A stretch of DNA of 64,000 nucleotides. Origin: Paenibacillus woosongensis (GTDB lineage Bacteria; Bacillota; Bacilli; Paenibacillales; Paenibacillaceae). Shown one piece after another: positions 43,901 to 56,630 of this stretch (positions within the stretch are counted from its first letter, which is position 1; every line of letters begins with the position of its first letter). The position numbers and the translations under genes are program-made. The notes below the pieces were generated by a model. It ran no database searches. It saw nothing but the letters and a program-made list of their open reading frames with translations, and was not told the DNA's origin. The stretch covers positions 62,001-126,000 of the forward strand of contig NZ_WNZW01000009.1 in assembly GCF_009725165.1 (NCBI RefSeq), in the 5' to 3' direction.

Positions 43901-44262
43901 TGGAGGCGAGGGGAGTCGAACCCCTGTCCGAAGGCAACGCCACATAAGCTTCTACGGGTGTAGTGACAGTTTTGATGTCACCCTAGAGACTCCCCGTCAC
44001 CGGATTCCCTTCGGGTCAGCCTGTTTGTCTTCTTCAGCTAGCCGCAGGCGGAGACTAGACAGCGTATCCCACTAAAGGTTGAGCCCTCATCCCGGTACAT
44101 GGGCGATACAGAGCGAGAGCACGTCTGCAGGTTATTAAGCTGCGAGAGCGTAGTTTGTTTGTTGTTTGCCGTTTAATTGGCTTTAGCGTTGATAAAGCGG
44201 ACGCGTCCCCACTACCCGCTACCTATGCTCGATCTACCCCCGTCGAATCCAAAAACGCCCCC
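43901..44262 (-). ncRNA. ssrA: Transfer-messenger RNA
   Basis: A 362-nt tmRNA that rescues stalled ribosomes with SmpB. The 5' strand GGGGGCG pairs with 3' CGCCTCC (one G-U), followed by discriminator A; CCA is not encoded. The tRNA-like GGATTCGA and the T arm GGGGTTCGACTCCCC are clear. The tag frame (44135-44170) reads GKQQTNYALAA then TAA TAA, with the resuming Ala added by the charged tmRNA. A 5' segment (GCATAGGT) has two wobble pairs with the present 3' half but would pair perfectly with the displaced copy at 42382. A TATAAT lies at 44414-44419. Confidence 0.97.
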
Positions 44263-44608
44263 GAAATAAGATAAGCGGTCTACCACGATCCGCCCGCCTT
44301 AAACGGCGACTCGAATGGGTCGGCTGCGATTGCCGGTTCAATCCGAGCATAAGTGCTGTTTGCACTTAATATAGCCAGCTTTCAGCGAATCTCGCCTCAA
44401 CTTGACTATAACCATTATACCACTTTCACCACGTTTCATGTCTGGTGATTTAATGGCAGGTAGACCATAATTGTAGCAACCCGAACAACGAAATGCAAGT
44501 TTCTTAGCCGCTATTGATCACCTTCAAGGTAATATTAAACATTAATCTACAAAATATAACAACATTCTCCGATATAAATGGTTGGACAAACGAATATTGG
44601 AGGATGTT
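44263..44608. promoter_or_regulatory. ssrA upstream region
   Basis: No gene found. On the minus strand a TATAAT (44414-44419) about 150 nt upstream of the mature tmRNA end is the best promoter element; no clear -35 is seen at 17 nt. The implied leader contains the stem AAGTGC/GCACTT (44351-44367) and would be removed by RNase P. The right part leads into the DUF2167 gene, with TGGAGG at 44599-44603. Confidence 0.55.
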
Positions 44609-45643
44609 ATGAAAATCAACTGTTTTTTCAAAAGTCATGCAACACATTTTATGATGGTCTGGATTCTAGTCATCAGTATCTTTGCCGCACCCTTATCTGC
44701 CAGCGCTGAAGCTGTCGATAAAACCAGCCTGAACTGGATTCAAGGATCAAATCAACCGCTTCCCGTGGGAGACATCGCACAAGTCACGATTAATGAGGAT
44801 TACGTATTTCTGAATGGCGCTGATATCAAGACCTATATCCGAGAATATGGGCAGATCCCTTCTGATCTTGAGATCGGAGCTGTTTTTCCTATAGACGAAG
44901 ATGCTTACTGGATAGCTTACTTTGAATACGTAGACTCCGGTCATATTTCGGATGACGAAAAGACCAAAATTGATGCTGACAAGCTTCTGGACAGCTTCAA
45001 AGCAGGCACGGAAGAAACCAACAAAGAAGTTGCAGAGCATAGCCGTCTTTATGTAGACGGATGGGATATTGAACCTACATATAACGAATCCTTGCGGAGC
45101 CTCACCTGGTCTTTGCTCCTTCATAATTACAAAGGGGAGAAGATCATTAACTATCACGTCCGCGTATTGACACGTACGGGTTATCTATCCGTCATTCTGG
45201 CCTCCGACCCTGAGCACCTGGCCGCAGACCGCGCGACTCTGGAGCGTGACATCCTGCCGAACCTCGTAATTAACCCAGGGAAAACCTATGAGGATTTTGA
45301 TCCTGCTGTCGATAAAAAATCCTCGATGGGTTTGACCGGACTCATTCTGGGCGGAGCGGGACTGGCGGTCGCCAAAAAAGCAGGACTGTTCGGCTTGCTT
45401 GCCGTCCTGATCAAAAAATTCTGGTTCGTGTTATTCCTGCCGTTCGTATGGCTGTTCAACAGGCTCCGCGGGAAAGGCAAGAATAAGCAGCAGGAAGATC
45501 CGGCTGAAGAGGCTAACCAAGCAGACGGAGCAGATCACAGCTCCCATCCAAGCGATCCGCAGCAGGAGGCTGCCGAAGACTCGAAATTCAAATCCAAATT
45601 CGAATTGGAAGAGGAAAATAAAAAGCCGCCAACCTCCCTCTAG
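44609..45643 (+). CDS. DUF2167 family membrane protein
   Basis: A 344-residue exported and membrane-anchored protein. It has a signal peptide or N-terminal helix (about 12-32, ending ASA), an extracytoplasmic DUF2167 domain (about 40-240: TSLNWIQGSNQPLPVGDIAQVTIN, then WSLLLHNYKGEKIINYHVRVLTRTGYLSV), membrane segments near 250-300 (GLTGLILGGAGLAV, then FWFVLFLPFVWLF) and an acidic, Gln-rich tail. The start at 44609 is set by TTGGAGGATG; a TTG nine codons upstream lacks a site. The family has no firm function. It lies between ssrA and smpB on the opposite strand. Confidence 0.88.
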   Translation: MKINCFFKSHATHFMMVWILVISIFAAPLSASAEAVDKTSLNWIQGSNQPLPVGDIAQVTINEDYVFLNGADIKTYIREYGQIPSDLEIGAVFPIDEDAYWIAYFEYVDSGHISDDEKTKIDADKLLDSFKAGTEETNKEVAEHSRLYVDGWDIEPTYNESLRSLTWSLLLHNYKGEKIINYHVRVLTRTGYLSVILASDPEHLAADRATLERDILPNLVINPGKTYEDFDPAVDKKSSMGLTGLILGGAGLAVAKKAGLFGLLAVLIKKFWFVLFLPFVWLFNRLRGKGKNKQQEDPAEEANQADGADHSSHPSDPQQEAAEDSKFKSKFELEEENKKPPTSL

Positions 45644-45653
45644 GAGGCATCAA

Positions 45654-45701
45654 AAAACCTCGGATTGCAGCAAGCATGATGCCGCTGCGATCCGAGGTTT
45701 T
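45654..45701. terminator. Bidirectional terminator between the DUF2167 gene and smpB
   Basis: AAAACCTCGGAT pairs with ATCCGAGGTTTT, with an inner GCAGC/GCTGC stem. It lies between two convergent genes, with A- and T-runs that suit both. Confidence 0.85.
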
Positions 45702-45720
45702 GGCTGTTTATTGTAGTAAA

Positions 45721-46200
45721 TTACCGCGCTACCTTCTGCTTCTCGCGAAGGATGCGCTGAATATCGCGCTGTGCATCGCGCTTGGCTGCGGCTTCCCGCT
45801 TGTCGTACTGCTTCTTCCCTTTACCAAGGCCGATCAGCAGCTTGGCATAGCCGTTGCGGATATATATCTTCAGCGGCACGATCGAATACCCTTCCTGCTT
45901 CGACAGGCCGAGCAGCTTGTTGATCTGTGCCTTATGCAGCAGAAGCTTGCGTGCTCGCGTCGGATCAGTCGGATTATGCCGATTCCCTTGTTCGAACGGG
46001 CTCACATGCATATTGTGAATGTGAATCTCGCCATTGCGAATCGTCGCAAATGCATCGCTGATGTTCGCTCTGCCGTTGCGGATCGACTTGATTTCGGTAC
46101 CGGTCAGCACCATCCCTGCCTCAAAGGTATCCTCGATGAAGTAATCATGGGAAGCCTTCTTGTTCTGCGCCAATACCTTACCATCATTCTTCTTGCCCAT
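45721..46200 (-). CDS. smpB: tmRNA-binding protein SmpB
   Basis: A 159-residue protein that binds tmRNA and brings it to stalled ribosomes for trans-translation. The family core is complete: [41 protein letters not shown], the basic [25 protein letters not shown], and the C-terminal tail [21 protein letters not shown] that enters the mRNA channel. The start at 46200 follows GAGGAGG; the longer open frame upstream is Arg/Gly-rich noise from the GC-rich spacer. It lies in the conserved secG-rnr-smpB-ssrA order. Confidence 0.97.
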   Translation of the reverse strand: MGKKNDGKVLAQNKKASHDYFIEDTFEAGMVLTGTEIKSIRNGRANISDAFATIRNGEIHIHNMHVSPFEQGNRHNPTDPTRARKLLLHKAQINKLLGLSKQEGYSIVPLKIYIRNGYAKLLIGLGKGKKQYDKREAAAKRDAQRDIQRILREKQKVAR

Positions 46201-46305
46201 GTTCATCCTCCTCACCGCCATTTTTGCCAGGTCGCTGACTCTAGTACACCAGAAATTAATTGTATCAACTACGTGATGCAAAATCAAGGCGCGGCCACAC
46301 CGCAA

Positions 46306-46434
46306 GCGCCCGAGCACAGCTCGAGGGCGCTCACAAACAAGCGGCCCCCACCACCGTGGGGGCCGCCGCCACAGGCCGCGCCGTTCGGGCACGCGGCCCA
46401 AACCGCCCGCCCGGGCATAGCCCGCGGGCGGGCG
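46306..46434. repeat. Array of four GC-rich hairpins between rnr and smpB
   Basis: Stem-loops follow one another: GCGCCC/GGGCGC (46306-46330, with an inner GAGC/GCTC), a perfect 11-bp GCGGCCCCCAC/GTGGGGGCCGC (46341-46366), GGCCGCG/CGCGGCC (46374-46398), and CCGCCCGC/GCGGGCGG (about 46403-46434). In the rnr transcript direction the second is followed by TTGTTTGT and could end transcription. The block is far more GC-rich than the surrounding genome and continues the composition of the rnr 3' end. Confidence 0.8.
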
Positions 46435-46451
46435 AGCCGCTCGCGCAAGAG

Positions 46452-49040
46452 CTACCGCTTCTTGCGCGGCGGCTTCCCATCGGCGCCCGGCGCACCACTG
46501 CTGCCGCCGCCGATGAAAATCCCGCTCGCGGACGTCTTCTTCCGCCGCGAGCCCTTGCCCGCACCGCTGCTGCCGCCCGCTTTGCGGCTCGTGGCCGCCG
46601 GCCCGGCGCCATAGCCGCCTTTGCCGGAGCCGAAGCCAAAGCTCACCGCTGCTGGCCCGGCATCCCCGGCCGCTCCAGCTCCAGCACCGCGCTTTCCGCC
46701 GCGCTTGCCCCCGGCCGCTGCCTTGCCCTTGCCGCTGCCTTTGCCGGCTTTGCCGAACGCCTTGCCCGCTCCGGCCTTCTTCCCGGCTTTGCCGCCGTTC
46801 TTGCCGCCTTTGCCGCCAGCCGACTGCCACGGCTTGCCGCTGCCTTTGCCGCCCGGGCGTCCGCCGAAGCCGTCTTCAAAGCCTTCTCCCCGGCGCCGCG
46901 GCTTCATGTCGACCATCTCAAAATCGATCGTATGGTCGTCCATATTGACCCGGGCCACGCGAATTTCGACCTCGTCGCCAATGCGGTAAATTTTCGACGT
47001 GCGCTCGCCAATCAGCGCCATATGCTGCTCATGGAAGTGGTAATAATCGTCCGTCATCGCACTGAGACGGATCAAGCCTTCCACCGTATTCTCCAGCTCG
47101 ATGAACATCCCGAAGCTCGTCACGCTGCTGATAATGCCCGGGAACTCCTCCCCGACCTTATCCAGCATGAATTCCGCCTTCTTCAGCTGCTCCGTATCCC
47201 GCTCGGCCTCCACGGCTACCCGCTCGCGCTCAGACGATTGCTGGGAAATCTCCTGCATCCGGCTGGCCAAATATTCTTCCCGTGCCGCCGGCAGAGCCCC
47301 GCCGCTCTCGATAACCTCGCGAATGACCCGGTGAATGACCAAATCCGGATAACGCCGGATCGGCGAGGTGAAATGCGTGTAGAACTCGGCAGCCAGTCCA
47401 AAATGCCCCGTACTCTCCGCATCGTATTTCGCCTGCTTCATTGAACGCAGCATCATCGTGCTAATGACCGTCTGCTCCTTCGTCCCTTGGATATCCTCCA
47501 GCAGCGATTGCAGCGCGCGCGGATGAACACGGTCGCCTTTGCCGCCCTTGACCGAATACCCGAAATTAGCGACGAACATCATGAAATTGAGCAGCTTCTC
47601 CTGATCCGGGTCTTCGTGGATCCGGTAAATGAACGGCACCTTCAGCCAATGGAAATGCTCCGCCACTGTCTCGTTGGCCGCCAGCATGAACTCCTCGATG
47701 ATTTGCTCCGCGATTGAGCGCTCTCTCTTGACAATATCCGTCGGCTTGCCGTTCTCATCCACGATCACCTTCGATTCCTCGAAGTCGAAGTCCACCGCCC
47801 CGCGGCGCATCCGCTTGCTCCGCAGCTTGAGCGCCAGCTCCTTCATCAGGCGGAACATATCGGCCAATTCGCTGTAGCGCGCTGTTACCTCCGGATCCTC
47901 GTCCTCCACGATCTTGCGCACATTCGTGTAGGTCATCCGTTCTTTCGTGCGAATCACACTCGTAAAAATATCATGCTTCACGACCTTCATCTGCTCGTTG
48001 AATTCCATCTCGCACGACAGTGTGAACCGATCTACCTTCGGATTCAGGGAGCATATGCCGTTCGACAGCCGATGCGGCAGCATCGGAATTACACGATCCA
48101 CAAGGTACACGCTGCACCCGCGGTTATACGCCTCCTGATCGAGCTTCGACTTCTCGCGCACATAATAGCCGACATCGGCAATATGCACGCCTAGCTTGAT
48201 ATGGCCGTTCAGCAGACGCTCTGCGTTCACCGCATCGTCCAAATCCTTCGCATCCTCACCATCGATCGTCACGATGACCTTATCCCGCAAATCGCGCCGC
48301 CCTTGCTTGGCAATTTCCGCCGGGTCGATCTCATCGGGGACGCTCATTGCCTCTTCCATCACATCATCTGGAAAAGCCTCCGGCAATTGATGCTTACGAA
48401 TGATCGACAGAATATCGACACCCGGGTCATCCTTATGCCCGAGAATTTCGATAATCTCGCCTTCGGCTGCGGCTCTCCCTTCCGGGTACTGCACGATCCG
48501 CACGACGACCTTTTGGCCGTTGGCCGCACCGTTAAAGCCCTCTTTCGGAATGAAAATATCGCGATTAATCCGCTTGTCATCCGGGATGACGAAGCCATAA
48601 GCCTCTTCGTTCTGAAATACGCCGACAACCTGGGTCACGGCCCGGGTAACGACCCGTACGACCTCGCCCTCCAGCTTGCCGCCGGCTATGCTTTTCGAAT
48701 TGACGCGCACGAGGACGGTATCGCCGTTCATCGCGCTTTTGAGATCATTGGCATGAATATATACGTCAGGGTGCTCGCGATCCTCTGGAATGAGAAAAGC
48801 AAAGCCTTTGGCATGCGCCTGCAGCCGTCCCCGCACTAAATCCATCCGCTCCGGCATGCCGTAACGGTGAGTTCGCGTCAGTATGATTTTCCCTTCCTGC
48901 TCCAAACGGTTCAGCAGCTTCAGGAACTCCCTGAATTCCTTCGCGTCCGCAATATGGAAATGCTCTTCAAGCTCCTGATAGGTCATCGGTTTATAAGCGG
49001 TCTCCCGCATAAAATCAAGCAGCTCTGATTCTGTTACCAT
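46452..49040 (-). CDS. rnr: Ribonuclease R with long Gly/Lys-rich C-terminal tail
   Basis: An 862-residue 3'-5' exoribonuclease that degrades structured RNA and, with SmpB-tmRNA, faulty mRNA. Order: N-terminal helix-turn-helix ([12 protein letters not shown]), cold-shock domains (about 65-215), the RNB catalytic domain with [14 protein letters not shown] near residue 265 (metal-binding Asp), and the S1 domain (about 640-720: [25 protein letters not shown]). From about residue 725 to the end is a low-complexity tail rich in Gly, Lys, Ala and Ser, ending RKKR. Basic tails are known in RNase R, but this one is unusually long. Confidence 0.96.
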   Translation of the reverse strand: MVTESELLDFMRETAYKPMTYQELEEHFHIADAKEFREFLKLLNRLEQEGKIILTRTHRYGMPERMDLVRGRLQAHAKGFAFLIPEDREHPDVYIHANDLKSAMNGDTVLVRVNSKSIAGGKLEGEVVRVVTRAVTQVVGVFQNEEAYGFVIPDDKRINRDIFIPKEGFNGAANGQKVVVRIVQYPEGRAAAEGEIIEILGHKDDPGVDILSIIRKHQLPEAFPDDVMEEAMSVPDEIDPAEIAKQGRRDLRDKVIVTIDGEDAKDLDDAVNAERLLNGHIKLGVHIADVGYYVREKSKLDQEAYNRGCSVYLVDRVIPMLPHRLSNGICSLNPKVDRFTLSCEMEFNEQMKVVKHDIFTSVIRTKERMTYTNVRKIVEDEDPEVTARYSELADMFRLMKELALKLRSKRMRRGAVDFDFEESKVIVDENGKPTDIVKRERSIAEQIIEEFMLAANETVAEHFHWLKVPFIYRIHEDPDQEKLLNFMMFVANFGYSVKGGKGDRVHPRALQSLLEDIQGTKEQTVISTMMLRSMKQAKYDAESTGHFGLAAEFYTHFTSPIRRYPDLVIHRVIREVIESGGALPAAREEYLASRMQEISQQSSERERVAVEAERDTEQLKKAEFMLDKVGEEFPGIISSVTSFGMFIELENTVEGLIRLSAMTDDYYHFHEQHMALIGERTSKIYRIGDEVEIRVARVNMDDHTIDFEMVDMKPRRRGEGFEDGFGGRPGGKGSGKPWQSAGGKGGKNGGKAGKKAGAGKAFGKAGKGSGKGKAAAGGKRGGKRGAGAGAAGDAGPAAVSFGFGSGKGGYGAGPAATSRKAGGSSGAGKGSRRKKTSASGIFIGGGSSGAPGADGKPPRKKR

Positions 49041-49230
49041 AAACTCACCTCGGCCCGGCTCGGCTTGTCCTTAACCGGTTATGTATTTTATATGTTGGGA
49101 ACCAATTTCCACGAATTACCCTTCATGTATATACCCTAGTATACACGAAATTAACCGTCCGCATCCGTTTCTCCTTAAATCGCCGAGCTGCATTTTTCCC
49201 CCAAATTTGATTTCTCCTGAAAACCAATGC

Positions 49231-49260
49231 AAAAAACCCCCGTTCGAAAGGAACGAGGGC
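49231..49260 (-). terminator. Terminator after secG
   Basis: CCCCCGTTC/GAACGAGGG with a short loop is followed on the minus strand by TTTTTTGC, 19 nt past the secG stop. It separates secG from rnr. Confidence 0.9.
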
Positions 49261-49278
49261 TCTCTTATATACGGTATC

Positions 49279-49512
49279 CTATTTAATAACAACGGCAACG
49301 GCAATGGCCAGAATGAAGAATCCAGCAGCAAGTACAACAGTAGCCCGCTCCAGAACAAGCTCCATGCCGCGCGCTTTCGCTTTGCCAAACAGATGTTCCG
49401 CTCCTCCGGAGATGGCGCCGGTCAGACCCGCGCTTTTACCTTCCTGCAGAAGGACTGCCGTGATTACACCGATGGAAAAAATAATAAGCAATATTTTCAA
49501 AAACAATTCCAT
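49279..49512 (-). CDS. secG: Preprotein translocase subunit SecG
   Basis: A 77-residue two-helix membrane protein of the SecYEG channel, which assists protein export. Helix 1 is about residues 3-22; the conserved loop reads [29 protein letters not shown]; helix 2 is about 54-76. The start at 49512 follows AGGAGGTGG; an ATG three codons earlier overlaps that site. It has its own terminator, so it is not in one transcript with rnr despite the conserved order. Confidence 0.95.
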   Translation of the reverse strand: MELFLKILLIIFSIGVITAVLLQEGKSAGLTGAISGGAEHLFGKAKARGMELVLERATVVLAAGFFILAIAVAVVIK

Positions 49513-49669
49513 TGAATCCACCTCCTAAGTGAGAACATCCAAATTACTTCAACGATTATGATAATGATATCATGTCATAAACAGAAAAACAGCATTATTA
49601 TTGTACCATAGCATCCATGGAATGACAACCTAGATAAGCAATGTACGCCTACGTTTTCCATTCTTACAT

Positions 49670-49891
49670 TCATTGCTCTAAATCCAACGGTTGGAGGTGC
49701 TGAATTATTTTTGCAAGAAGCTCAGGATAAAGCTCCATTCTTAATTCGCACGTAGAAGTACTATCCATTTCAATATAAATTTTGTCATTCTTCGTTCCTA
49801 TTCTTAAGACATATGTTGGATCCGTATATGCAACGACTTGATGGTGATCATACTTAACAGTAAACTCTCTGTACTCTTCATTTTTATTCAT
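49670..49891 (-). CDS. Small hypothetical protein
   Basis: A 73-residue soluble protein without a family that I recognise. It is predicted beta-rich in the middle (EFTVKYDHHQVVAYT, YVLRIGTKNDKIYIEMD), with a helical end (PELLAKIIQHLQPLDLEQ). GAAGGAGG about 8 nt before the ATG at 49891 and a sensible composition make it a real gene. It stands alone between secG and the glycolytic operon. Confidence 0.72.
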   Translation of the reverse strand: MNKNEEYREFTVKYDHHQVVAYTDPTYVLRIGTKNDKIYIEMDSTSTCELRMELYPELLAKIIQHLQPLDLEQ

Positions 49892-50441
49892 AGATTCATC
49901 CTCCTTCTAAAGCTCAGAAATAAGCCAAAAAAAAGTATGCTCTTGTTTTCTGAATCTTCTGGGACTAACCTAAATCATTTGTAGGCTCATCGAGAACTAT
50001 CACATTACACGCTGTCCACTCGCTTTTACGCTCATCATGAATCGTTGTTTCTAGTTCTAAATGGAATTATAGTAGTTAATTTCTGCGGCAAAGAAAAGAA
50101 GGTAGATTTAAATGGATTTTATGTCGTTAGAAGAAGGGAATTTGCCCATCATGGGCGGGATTCTTGATTTTAGGTACATGAAATCCATCTACTCCCCTAA
50201 AACATTCGTTTAGAGCATAATTAGATACATGAATTCCATTTAGTGTTCGAGCTTGTGTTCGGCAGCTTACTTAACATTGGCCACAGCGTGAGATTTAGAG
50301 TTCGATAGCCTGTATAAGATGAGCCAAAAAAAAGAGGCGCCCCTCAGTCATCTTTAATGACTTCTAGGACAGCACCGTCGTTTTTTTATTAGGGTTATAC
50401 AATTTCTCAGATCAATTGCATTTTTACCGTTAGCTTAATAT
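49892..50441. repeat. Long non-coding gap with a degenerate repeat
   Basis: About 600 bp without a convincing gene. It holds related short motifs: AATGGATTTTATG (50111-50123), ATGAAATCCATCTAC (50178-50192) and ATGAATTCCATTTAG (50229-50243). The first two are inverted with respect to each other. Interspersed repeats built on such ATGAAATCCAT words are, as I recall, frequent in Paenibacillus intergenic DNA. A frame of 33 codons at 50112-50213 coincides with the repeat and is probably not a gene. Confidence 0.5.
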
Positions 50442-50445
50442 AAAA

Positions 50446-50472
50446 ACTCCCGCATTCTCTGAATGCGGGAGT
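50446..50472 (-). terminator. Terminator of the glycolytic operon
   Basis: ACTCCCGCATTC/GAATGCGGGAGT, a perfect 12-bp stem with a 3-nt loop, followed on the minus strand by TTTTA. It lies about 35 nt past the enolase stop. Confidence 0.92.
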
Positions 50473-50505
50473 AATTGTCAATAGATGCTGAAGTTCTGCT
50501 TCAGA

Positions 50506-54134
<3,629 letters not shown>

Positions 54135-54153
54135 TTATCTTTCACTGATAGTG

Positions 54154-55335
54154 TTACTTGTCGTTCAGAGCCACAACGCCTGGAAGCGCCTTGCCTTCCA
54201 TGAATTCCAAGGAAGCGCCGCCGCCCGTGGAGATGTGGTCCATTTTATCCGCCAGGTTGAATTTCTCAGTTGCCGCTGCCGAGTCGCCACCGCCGATAAT
54301 CGTGTAGCCTTCCGTCGAAGCGCAAGCTTCTGCTACCTCACGAGTACCGTTTGCGAAAATATCAATTTCAAATACGCCCATCGGTCCGTTCCATACAACC
54401 AGCTTGGAGTTTTTGATAATTTCCGCATATTTGGCGCGCGTCTTCGGCCCGATGTCCACGCCTTCCCAATCTGCAGGAATGCTGTCGATATCGACGACTT
54501 TATGGTTGGCATCCGCGCTGAAGTCATCCGCAACAACGATGTCTACCGGAAGCTCGAAGTTTTTACCCAGCTTTTTGGCTTTCTCGATGAATTCGAGGGA
54601 AACATCCAGCTTGCTCTCATCCAGCAGGGATTTACCGATTTCATAACCTTGCGCTTTGAAGAAGGTATAAGTCAGTCCTCCGCCGATCAATACGTTGTCG
54701 GCAATGTTAAGCAGGTTGTCGATCACATCGATTTTGTCCTTAACCTTAGAACCGCCAATAATCGCTGTGAAAGGACGATCCGGATTGGACAATGCTTTGC
54801 CAAGAACAGCAAGCTCTTTCTCCATCAGCAGGCCGGATACGGCTGGCAGATGATGAGCGATGCCTTCCGTCGAAGCATGGGCACGGTGAGCCGCGCCAAA
54901 CGCGTCATTGACGAATAGATCAGCCAGCTCGGCGAATTGCTTTGCAAGCTCAGGATCGTTTTTCTCTTCGCCTGGATAGAAGCGCACATTCTCCAGTACA
55001 AGTACATCGCCATTGTTCAGGGCAGCTACTTGTGCTTTAACTGCTTCGCCGACAGCTTCGTCAGCTTTCGCTACTTTTTTGCCGAGCAATTCGGACAGGC
55101 GTTCCGCAGCCAGGTTCAGGCGCAGCGATTCAACCACTTGGCCTTTCGGGCGTCCCATATGGCTGGCAAGGATTACTTTCGCGCCTTTCTCCACCAAATA
55201 GTTAATGGTAGGCAGCGTCTCACGAATACGAGTATCATCAGAAATTTTACCATCCTGAACTGGGACGTTAAAATCGACGCGGACAAACACGCGTTTGCCA
55301 GTTACTTCCACATCACGTACACTTTTCTTGTTCAT
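54154..55335 (-). CDS. pgk: Phosphoglycerate kinase
   Basis: A 393-residue two-domain enzyme making ATP from 1,3-bisphosphoglycerate. It shows [14 protein letters not shown] near residue 15, the substrate Arg in ASHMGRPKG near 60, the hinge-side [24 protein letters not shown] near 200, GGGLTYTF and the nucleotide-binding end [12 protein letters not shown]. The start at 55335 has AGGAGG upstream; the open frame beyond it is intergenic. A strong hairpin in the gap from gap (55475-55514) may balance mRNA levels. Confidence 0.98.
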   Translation of the reverse strand: MNKKSVRDVEVTGKRVFVRVDFNVPVQDGKISDDTRIRETLPTINYLVEKGAKVILASHMGRPKGQVVESLRLNLAAERLSELLGKKVAKADEAVGEAVKAQVAALNNGDVLVLENVRFYPGEEKNDPELAKQFAELADLFVNDAFGAAHRAHASTEGIAHHLPAVSGLLMEKELAVLGKALSNPDRPFTAIIGGSKVKDKIDVIDNLLNIADNVLIGGGLTYTFFKAQGYEIGKSLLDESKLDVSLEFIEKAKKLGKNFELPVDIVVADDFSADANHKVVDIDSIPADWEGVDIGPKTRAKYAEIIKNSKLVVWNGPMGVFEIDIFANGTREVAEACASTEGYTIIGGGDSAAATEKFNLADKMDHISTGGGASLEFMEGKALPGVVALNDK

Positions 55336-55474
55336 CTCCACGTTCCTCCTAAGGTATGCGGCTATGGCTTCTAGGCCACTATACGCCACGGGTTCTCTTG
55401 AATGATTTCTCTCCTAAGCGGTGCTTGTATCTCTATAATTTGTGTGTGTGAATGTCGATTCTATAACTTCATGA

Positions 55475-55514
55475 ACCAAAGAGGAGTCCTGCAGCCAGGT
55501 CGCTCCTCTTTGGT
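55475..55514. other. Long hairpin between gap and pgk
   Basis: ACCAAAGAGGAG pairs perfectly with CTCCTCTTTGGT around a 16-nt loop. No T-run follows on the minus strand. A structure here could halt exonucleases and stabilise the cggR-gap part of the transcript, or partly end transcription; Bacillus also shows unequal mRNA levels across this operon. Confidence 0.7.
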
Positions 55515-55537
55515 ATATAAGCTGTTATATAACGGGA

Positions 55538-56548
55538 TTACTGAGCTTTTTTAGCGAAGTACTCCAGCGTACGAACAAGTTGTGCTGTGTAGGACATTTC
55601 GTTGTCATACCAAGCTACAGTTTTAACCAGCTGCTTGTCGCCAACGGTAAGAACTTTAGTTTGCGTAGCATCGAACAGGGAACCGAAAGTGATTCCTTGG
55701 ATGTCGGAAGATACGATTTCATCTTCAGTGTAGCCATAAGTTTCTGGATCAGAAGCAGCTTTCATTGCTTCGTTGATCTCTGCAGCTGTTACGCTCTTCT
55801 CAAGAACAGTTACAAGCTCAGTCAGGGAACCTGTAGCTACAGGCACGCGTTGTGCTGCGCCGTCAAGTTTGCCTTGCAGTTCAGGGATAACCAGACCGAT
55901 AGCTTTAGCCGCACCAGTCGTGTTAGGAATGATGTTCTCAGCAGCTGCGCGAGCACGACGGAAGTCGCCTTTCGCATGAGGAGCATCAAGTGTGTTTTGG
56001 TCGCCTGTGTAAGCGTGGATTGTCGTCATCAAGCCTTCAACGATACCGAACTTGTCATTCAGAACCTTAGCCATTGGAGCCAAGCAGTTCGTCGTACAGG
56101 AAGCGCCGGAAATAACCGTCTCGGAGCCGTCAAGGATTTCATGGTTAACGTTGTAAACAACAGTTTTCATGTCGCCTGTAGCTGGAGCGGAGATAACAAC
56201 TTTCTTCGCGCCGCCTTTCAAGTGAAGCTCAGCTTTTTCTTTCGTTGTGAAGAAGCCAGTGCACTCCAGAACGATGTCCACGCCAAGCTCGCCCCAAGGA
56301 AGCTCTTCAGGGTTGCGGTTAGCCAGAACTTTAACTTCTTTGCCGTTCACTTTGAAGAAGCCGTCGTGAACTTCTACATCGCCTTCGAATCTGCCTTGAG
56401 TTGTATCATATTTCAACAGATGAGCCAACATTTTAGCGTCGGTCAAGTCATTAATCGCTACTACTTCGATGCCTTCTACGTTTTGAATACGACGGAAAGC
56501 AAGACGTCCAATACGTCCAAAACCGTTAATACCTACTTTTACACTCAT
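55538..56548 (-). CDS. gap: Glyceraldehyde-3-phosphate dehydrogenase
   Basis: A 336-residue NAD-dependent enzyme forming 1,3-bisphosphoglycerate. It shows INGFGRIGR at the start, the active-site Cys in [13 protein letters not shown] near residue 152, the His in [10 protein letters not shown] near 180, [20 protein letters not shown], and [12 protein letters not shown] at the end. The ATG at 56548 follows GGGAGG. By position after cggR it is the glycolytic GapA type, not the gluconeogenic GapB. It is induced by sugar through CggR. Confidence 0.98.
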   Translation of the reverse strand: MSVKVGINGFGRIGRLAFRRIQNVEGIEVVAINDLTDAKMLAHLLKYDTTQGRFEGDVEVHDGFFKVNGKEVKVLANRNPEELPWGELGVDIVLECTGFFTTKEKAELHLKGGAKKVVISAPATGDMKTVVYNVNHEILDGSETVISGASCTTNCLAPMAKVLNDKFGIVEGLMTTIHAYTGDQNTLDAPHAKGDFRRARAAAENIIPNTTGAAKAIGLVIPELQGKLDGAAQRVPVATGSLTELVTVLEKSVTAAEINEAMKAASDPETYGYTEDEIVSSDIQGITFGSLFDATQTKVLTVGDKQLVKTVAWYDNEMSYTAQLVRTLEYFAKKAQ

Positions 56549-56630
56549 TGATAGTTCCTCCCAGTGTGTTTGTTTTTTATTATTCAAGACTGGCCTGATA
56601 AGGCAGTCATGAGTAAATAAGGTTAAACGA

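Noticed and set aside
44282..44355. A tRNA-like T-loop (GGTTCAATCC) upstream of ssrA
   Set aside because: No acceptor stem, anticodon arm or D arm can be formed around it; it is part of the tmRNA leader region.
46201..46830. N-terminal extension of SmpB to 46830
   Set aside because: The extension is Arg/Gly/Gln-rich noise across the hairpin array and the antiphase rnr tail, while GAGGAGG and ATG at 46200 give the normal SmpB length.
46260..47444. A 394-codon open frame on the + strand
   Set aside because: It is antisense to the GC-rich end of rnr and its spacer; the product is Ala/Arg/Pro low-complexity.
50112..50213. A 33-codon frame in the long gap before eno
   Set aside because: It lies inside the degenerate repeat words and lacks a ribosome binding site at the right spacing.
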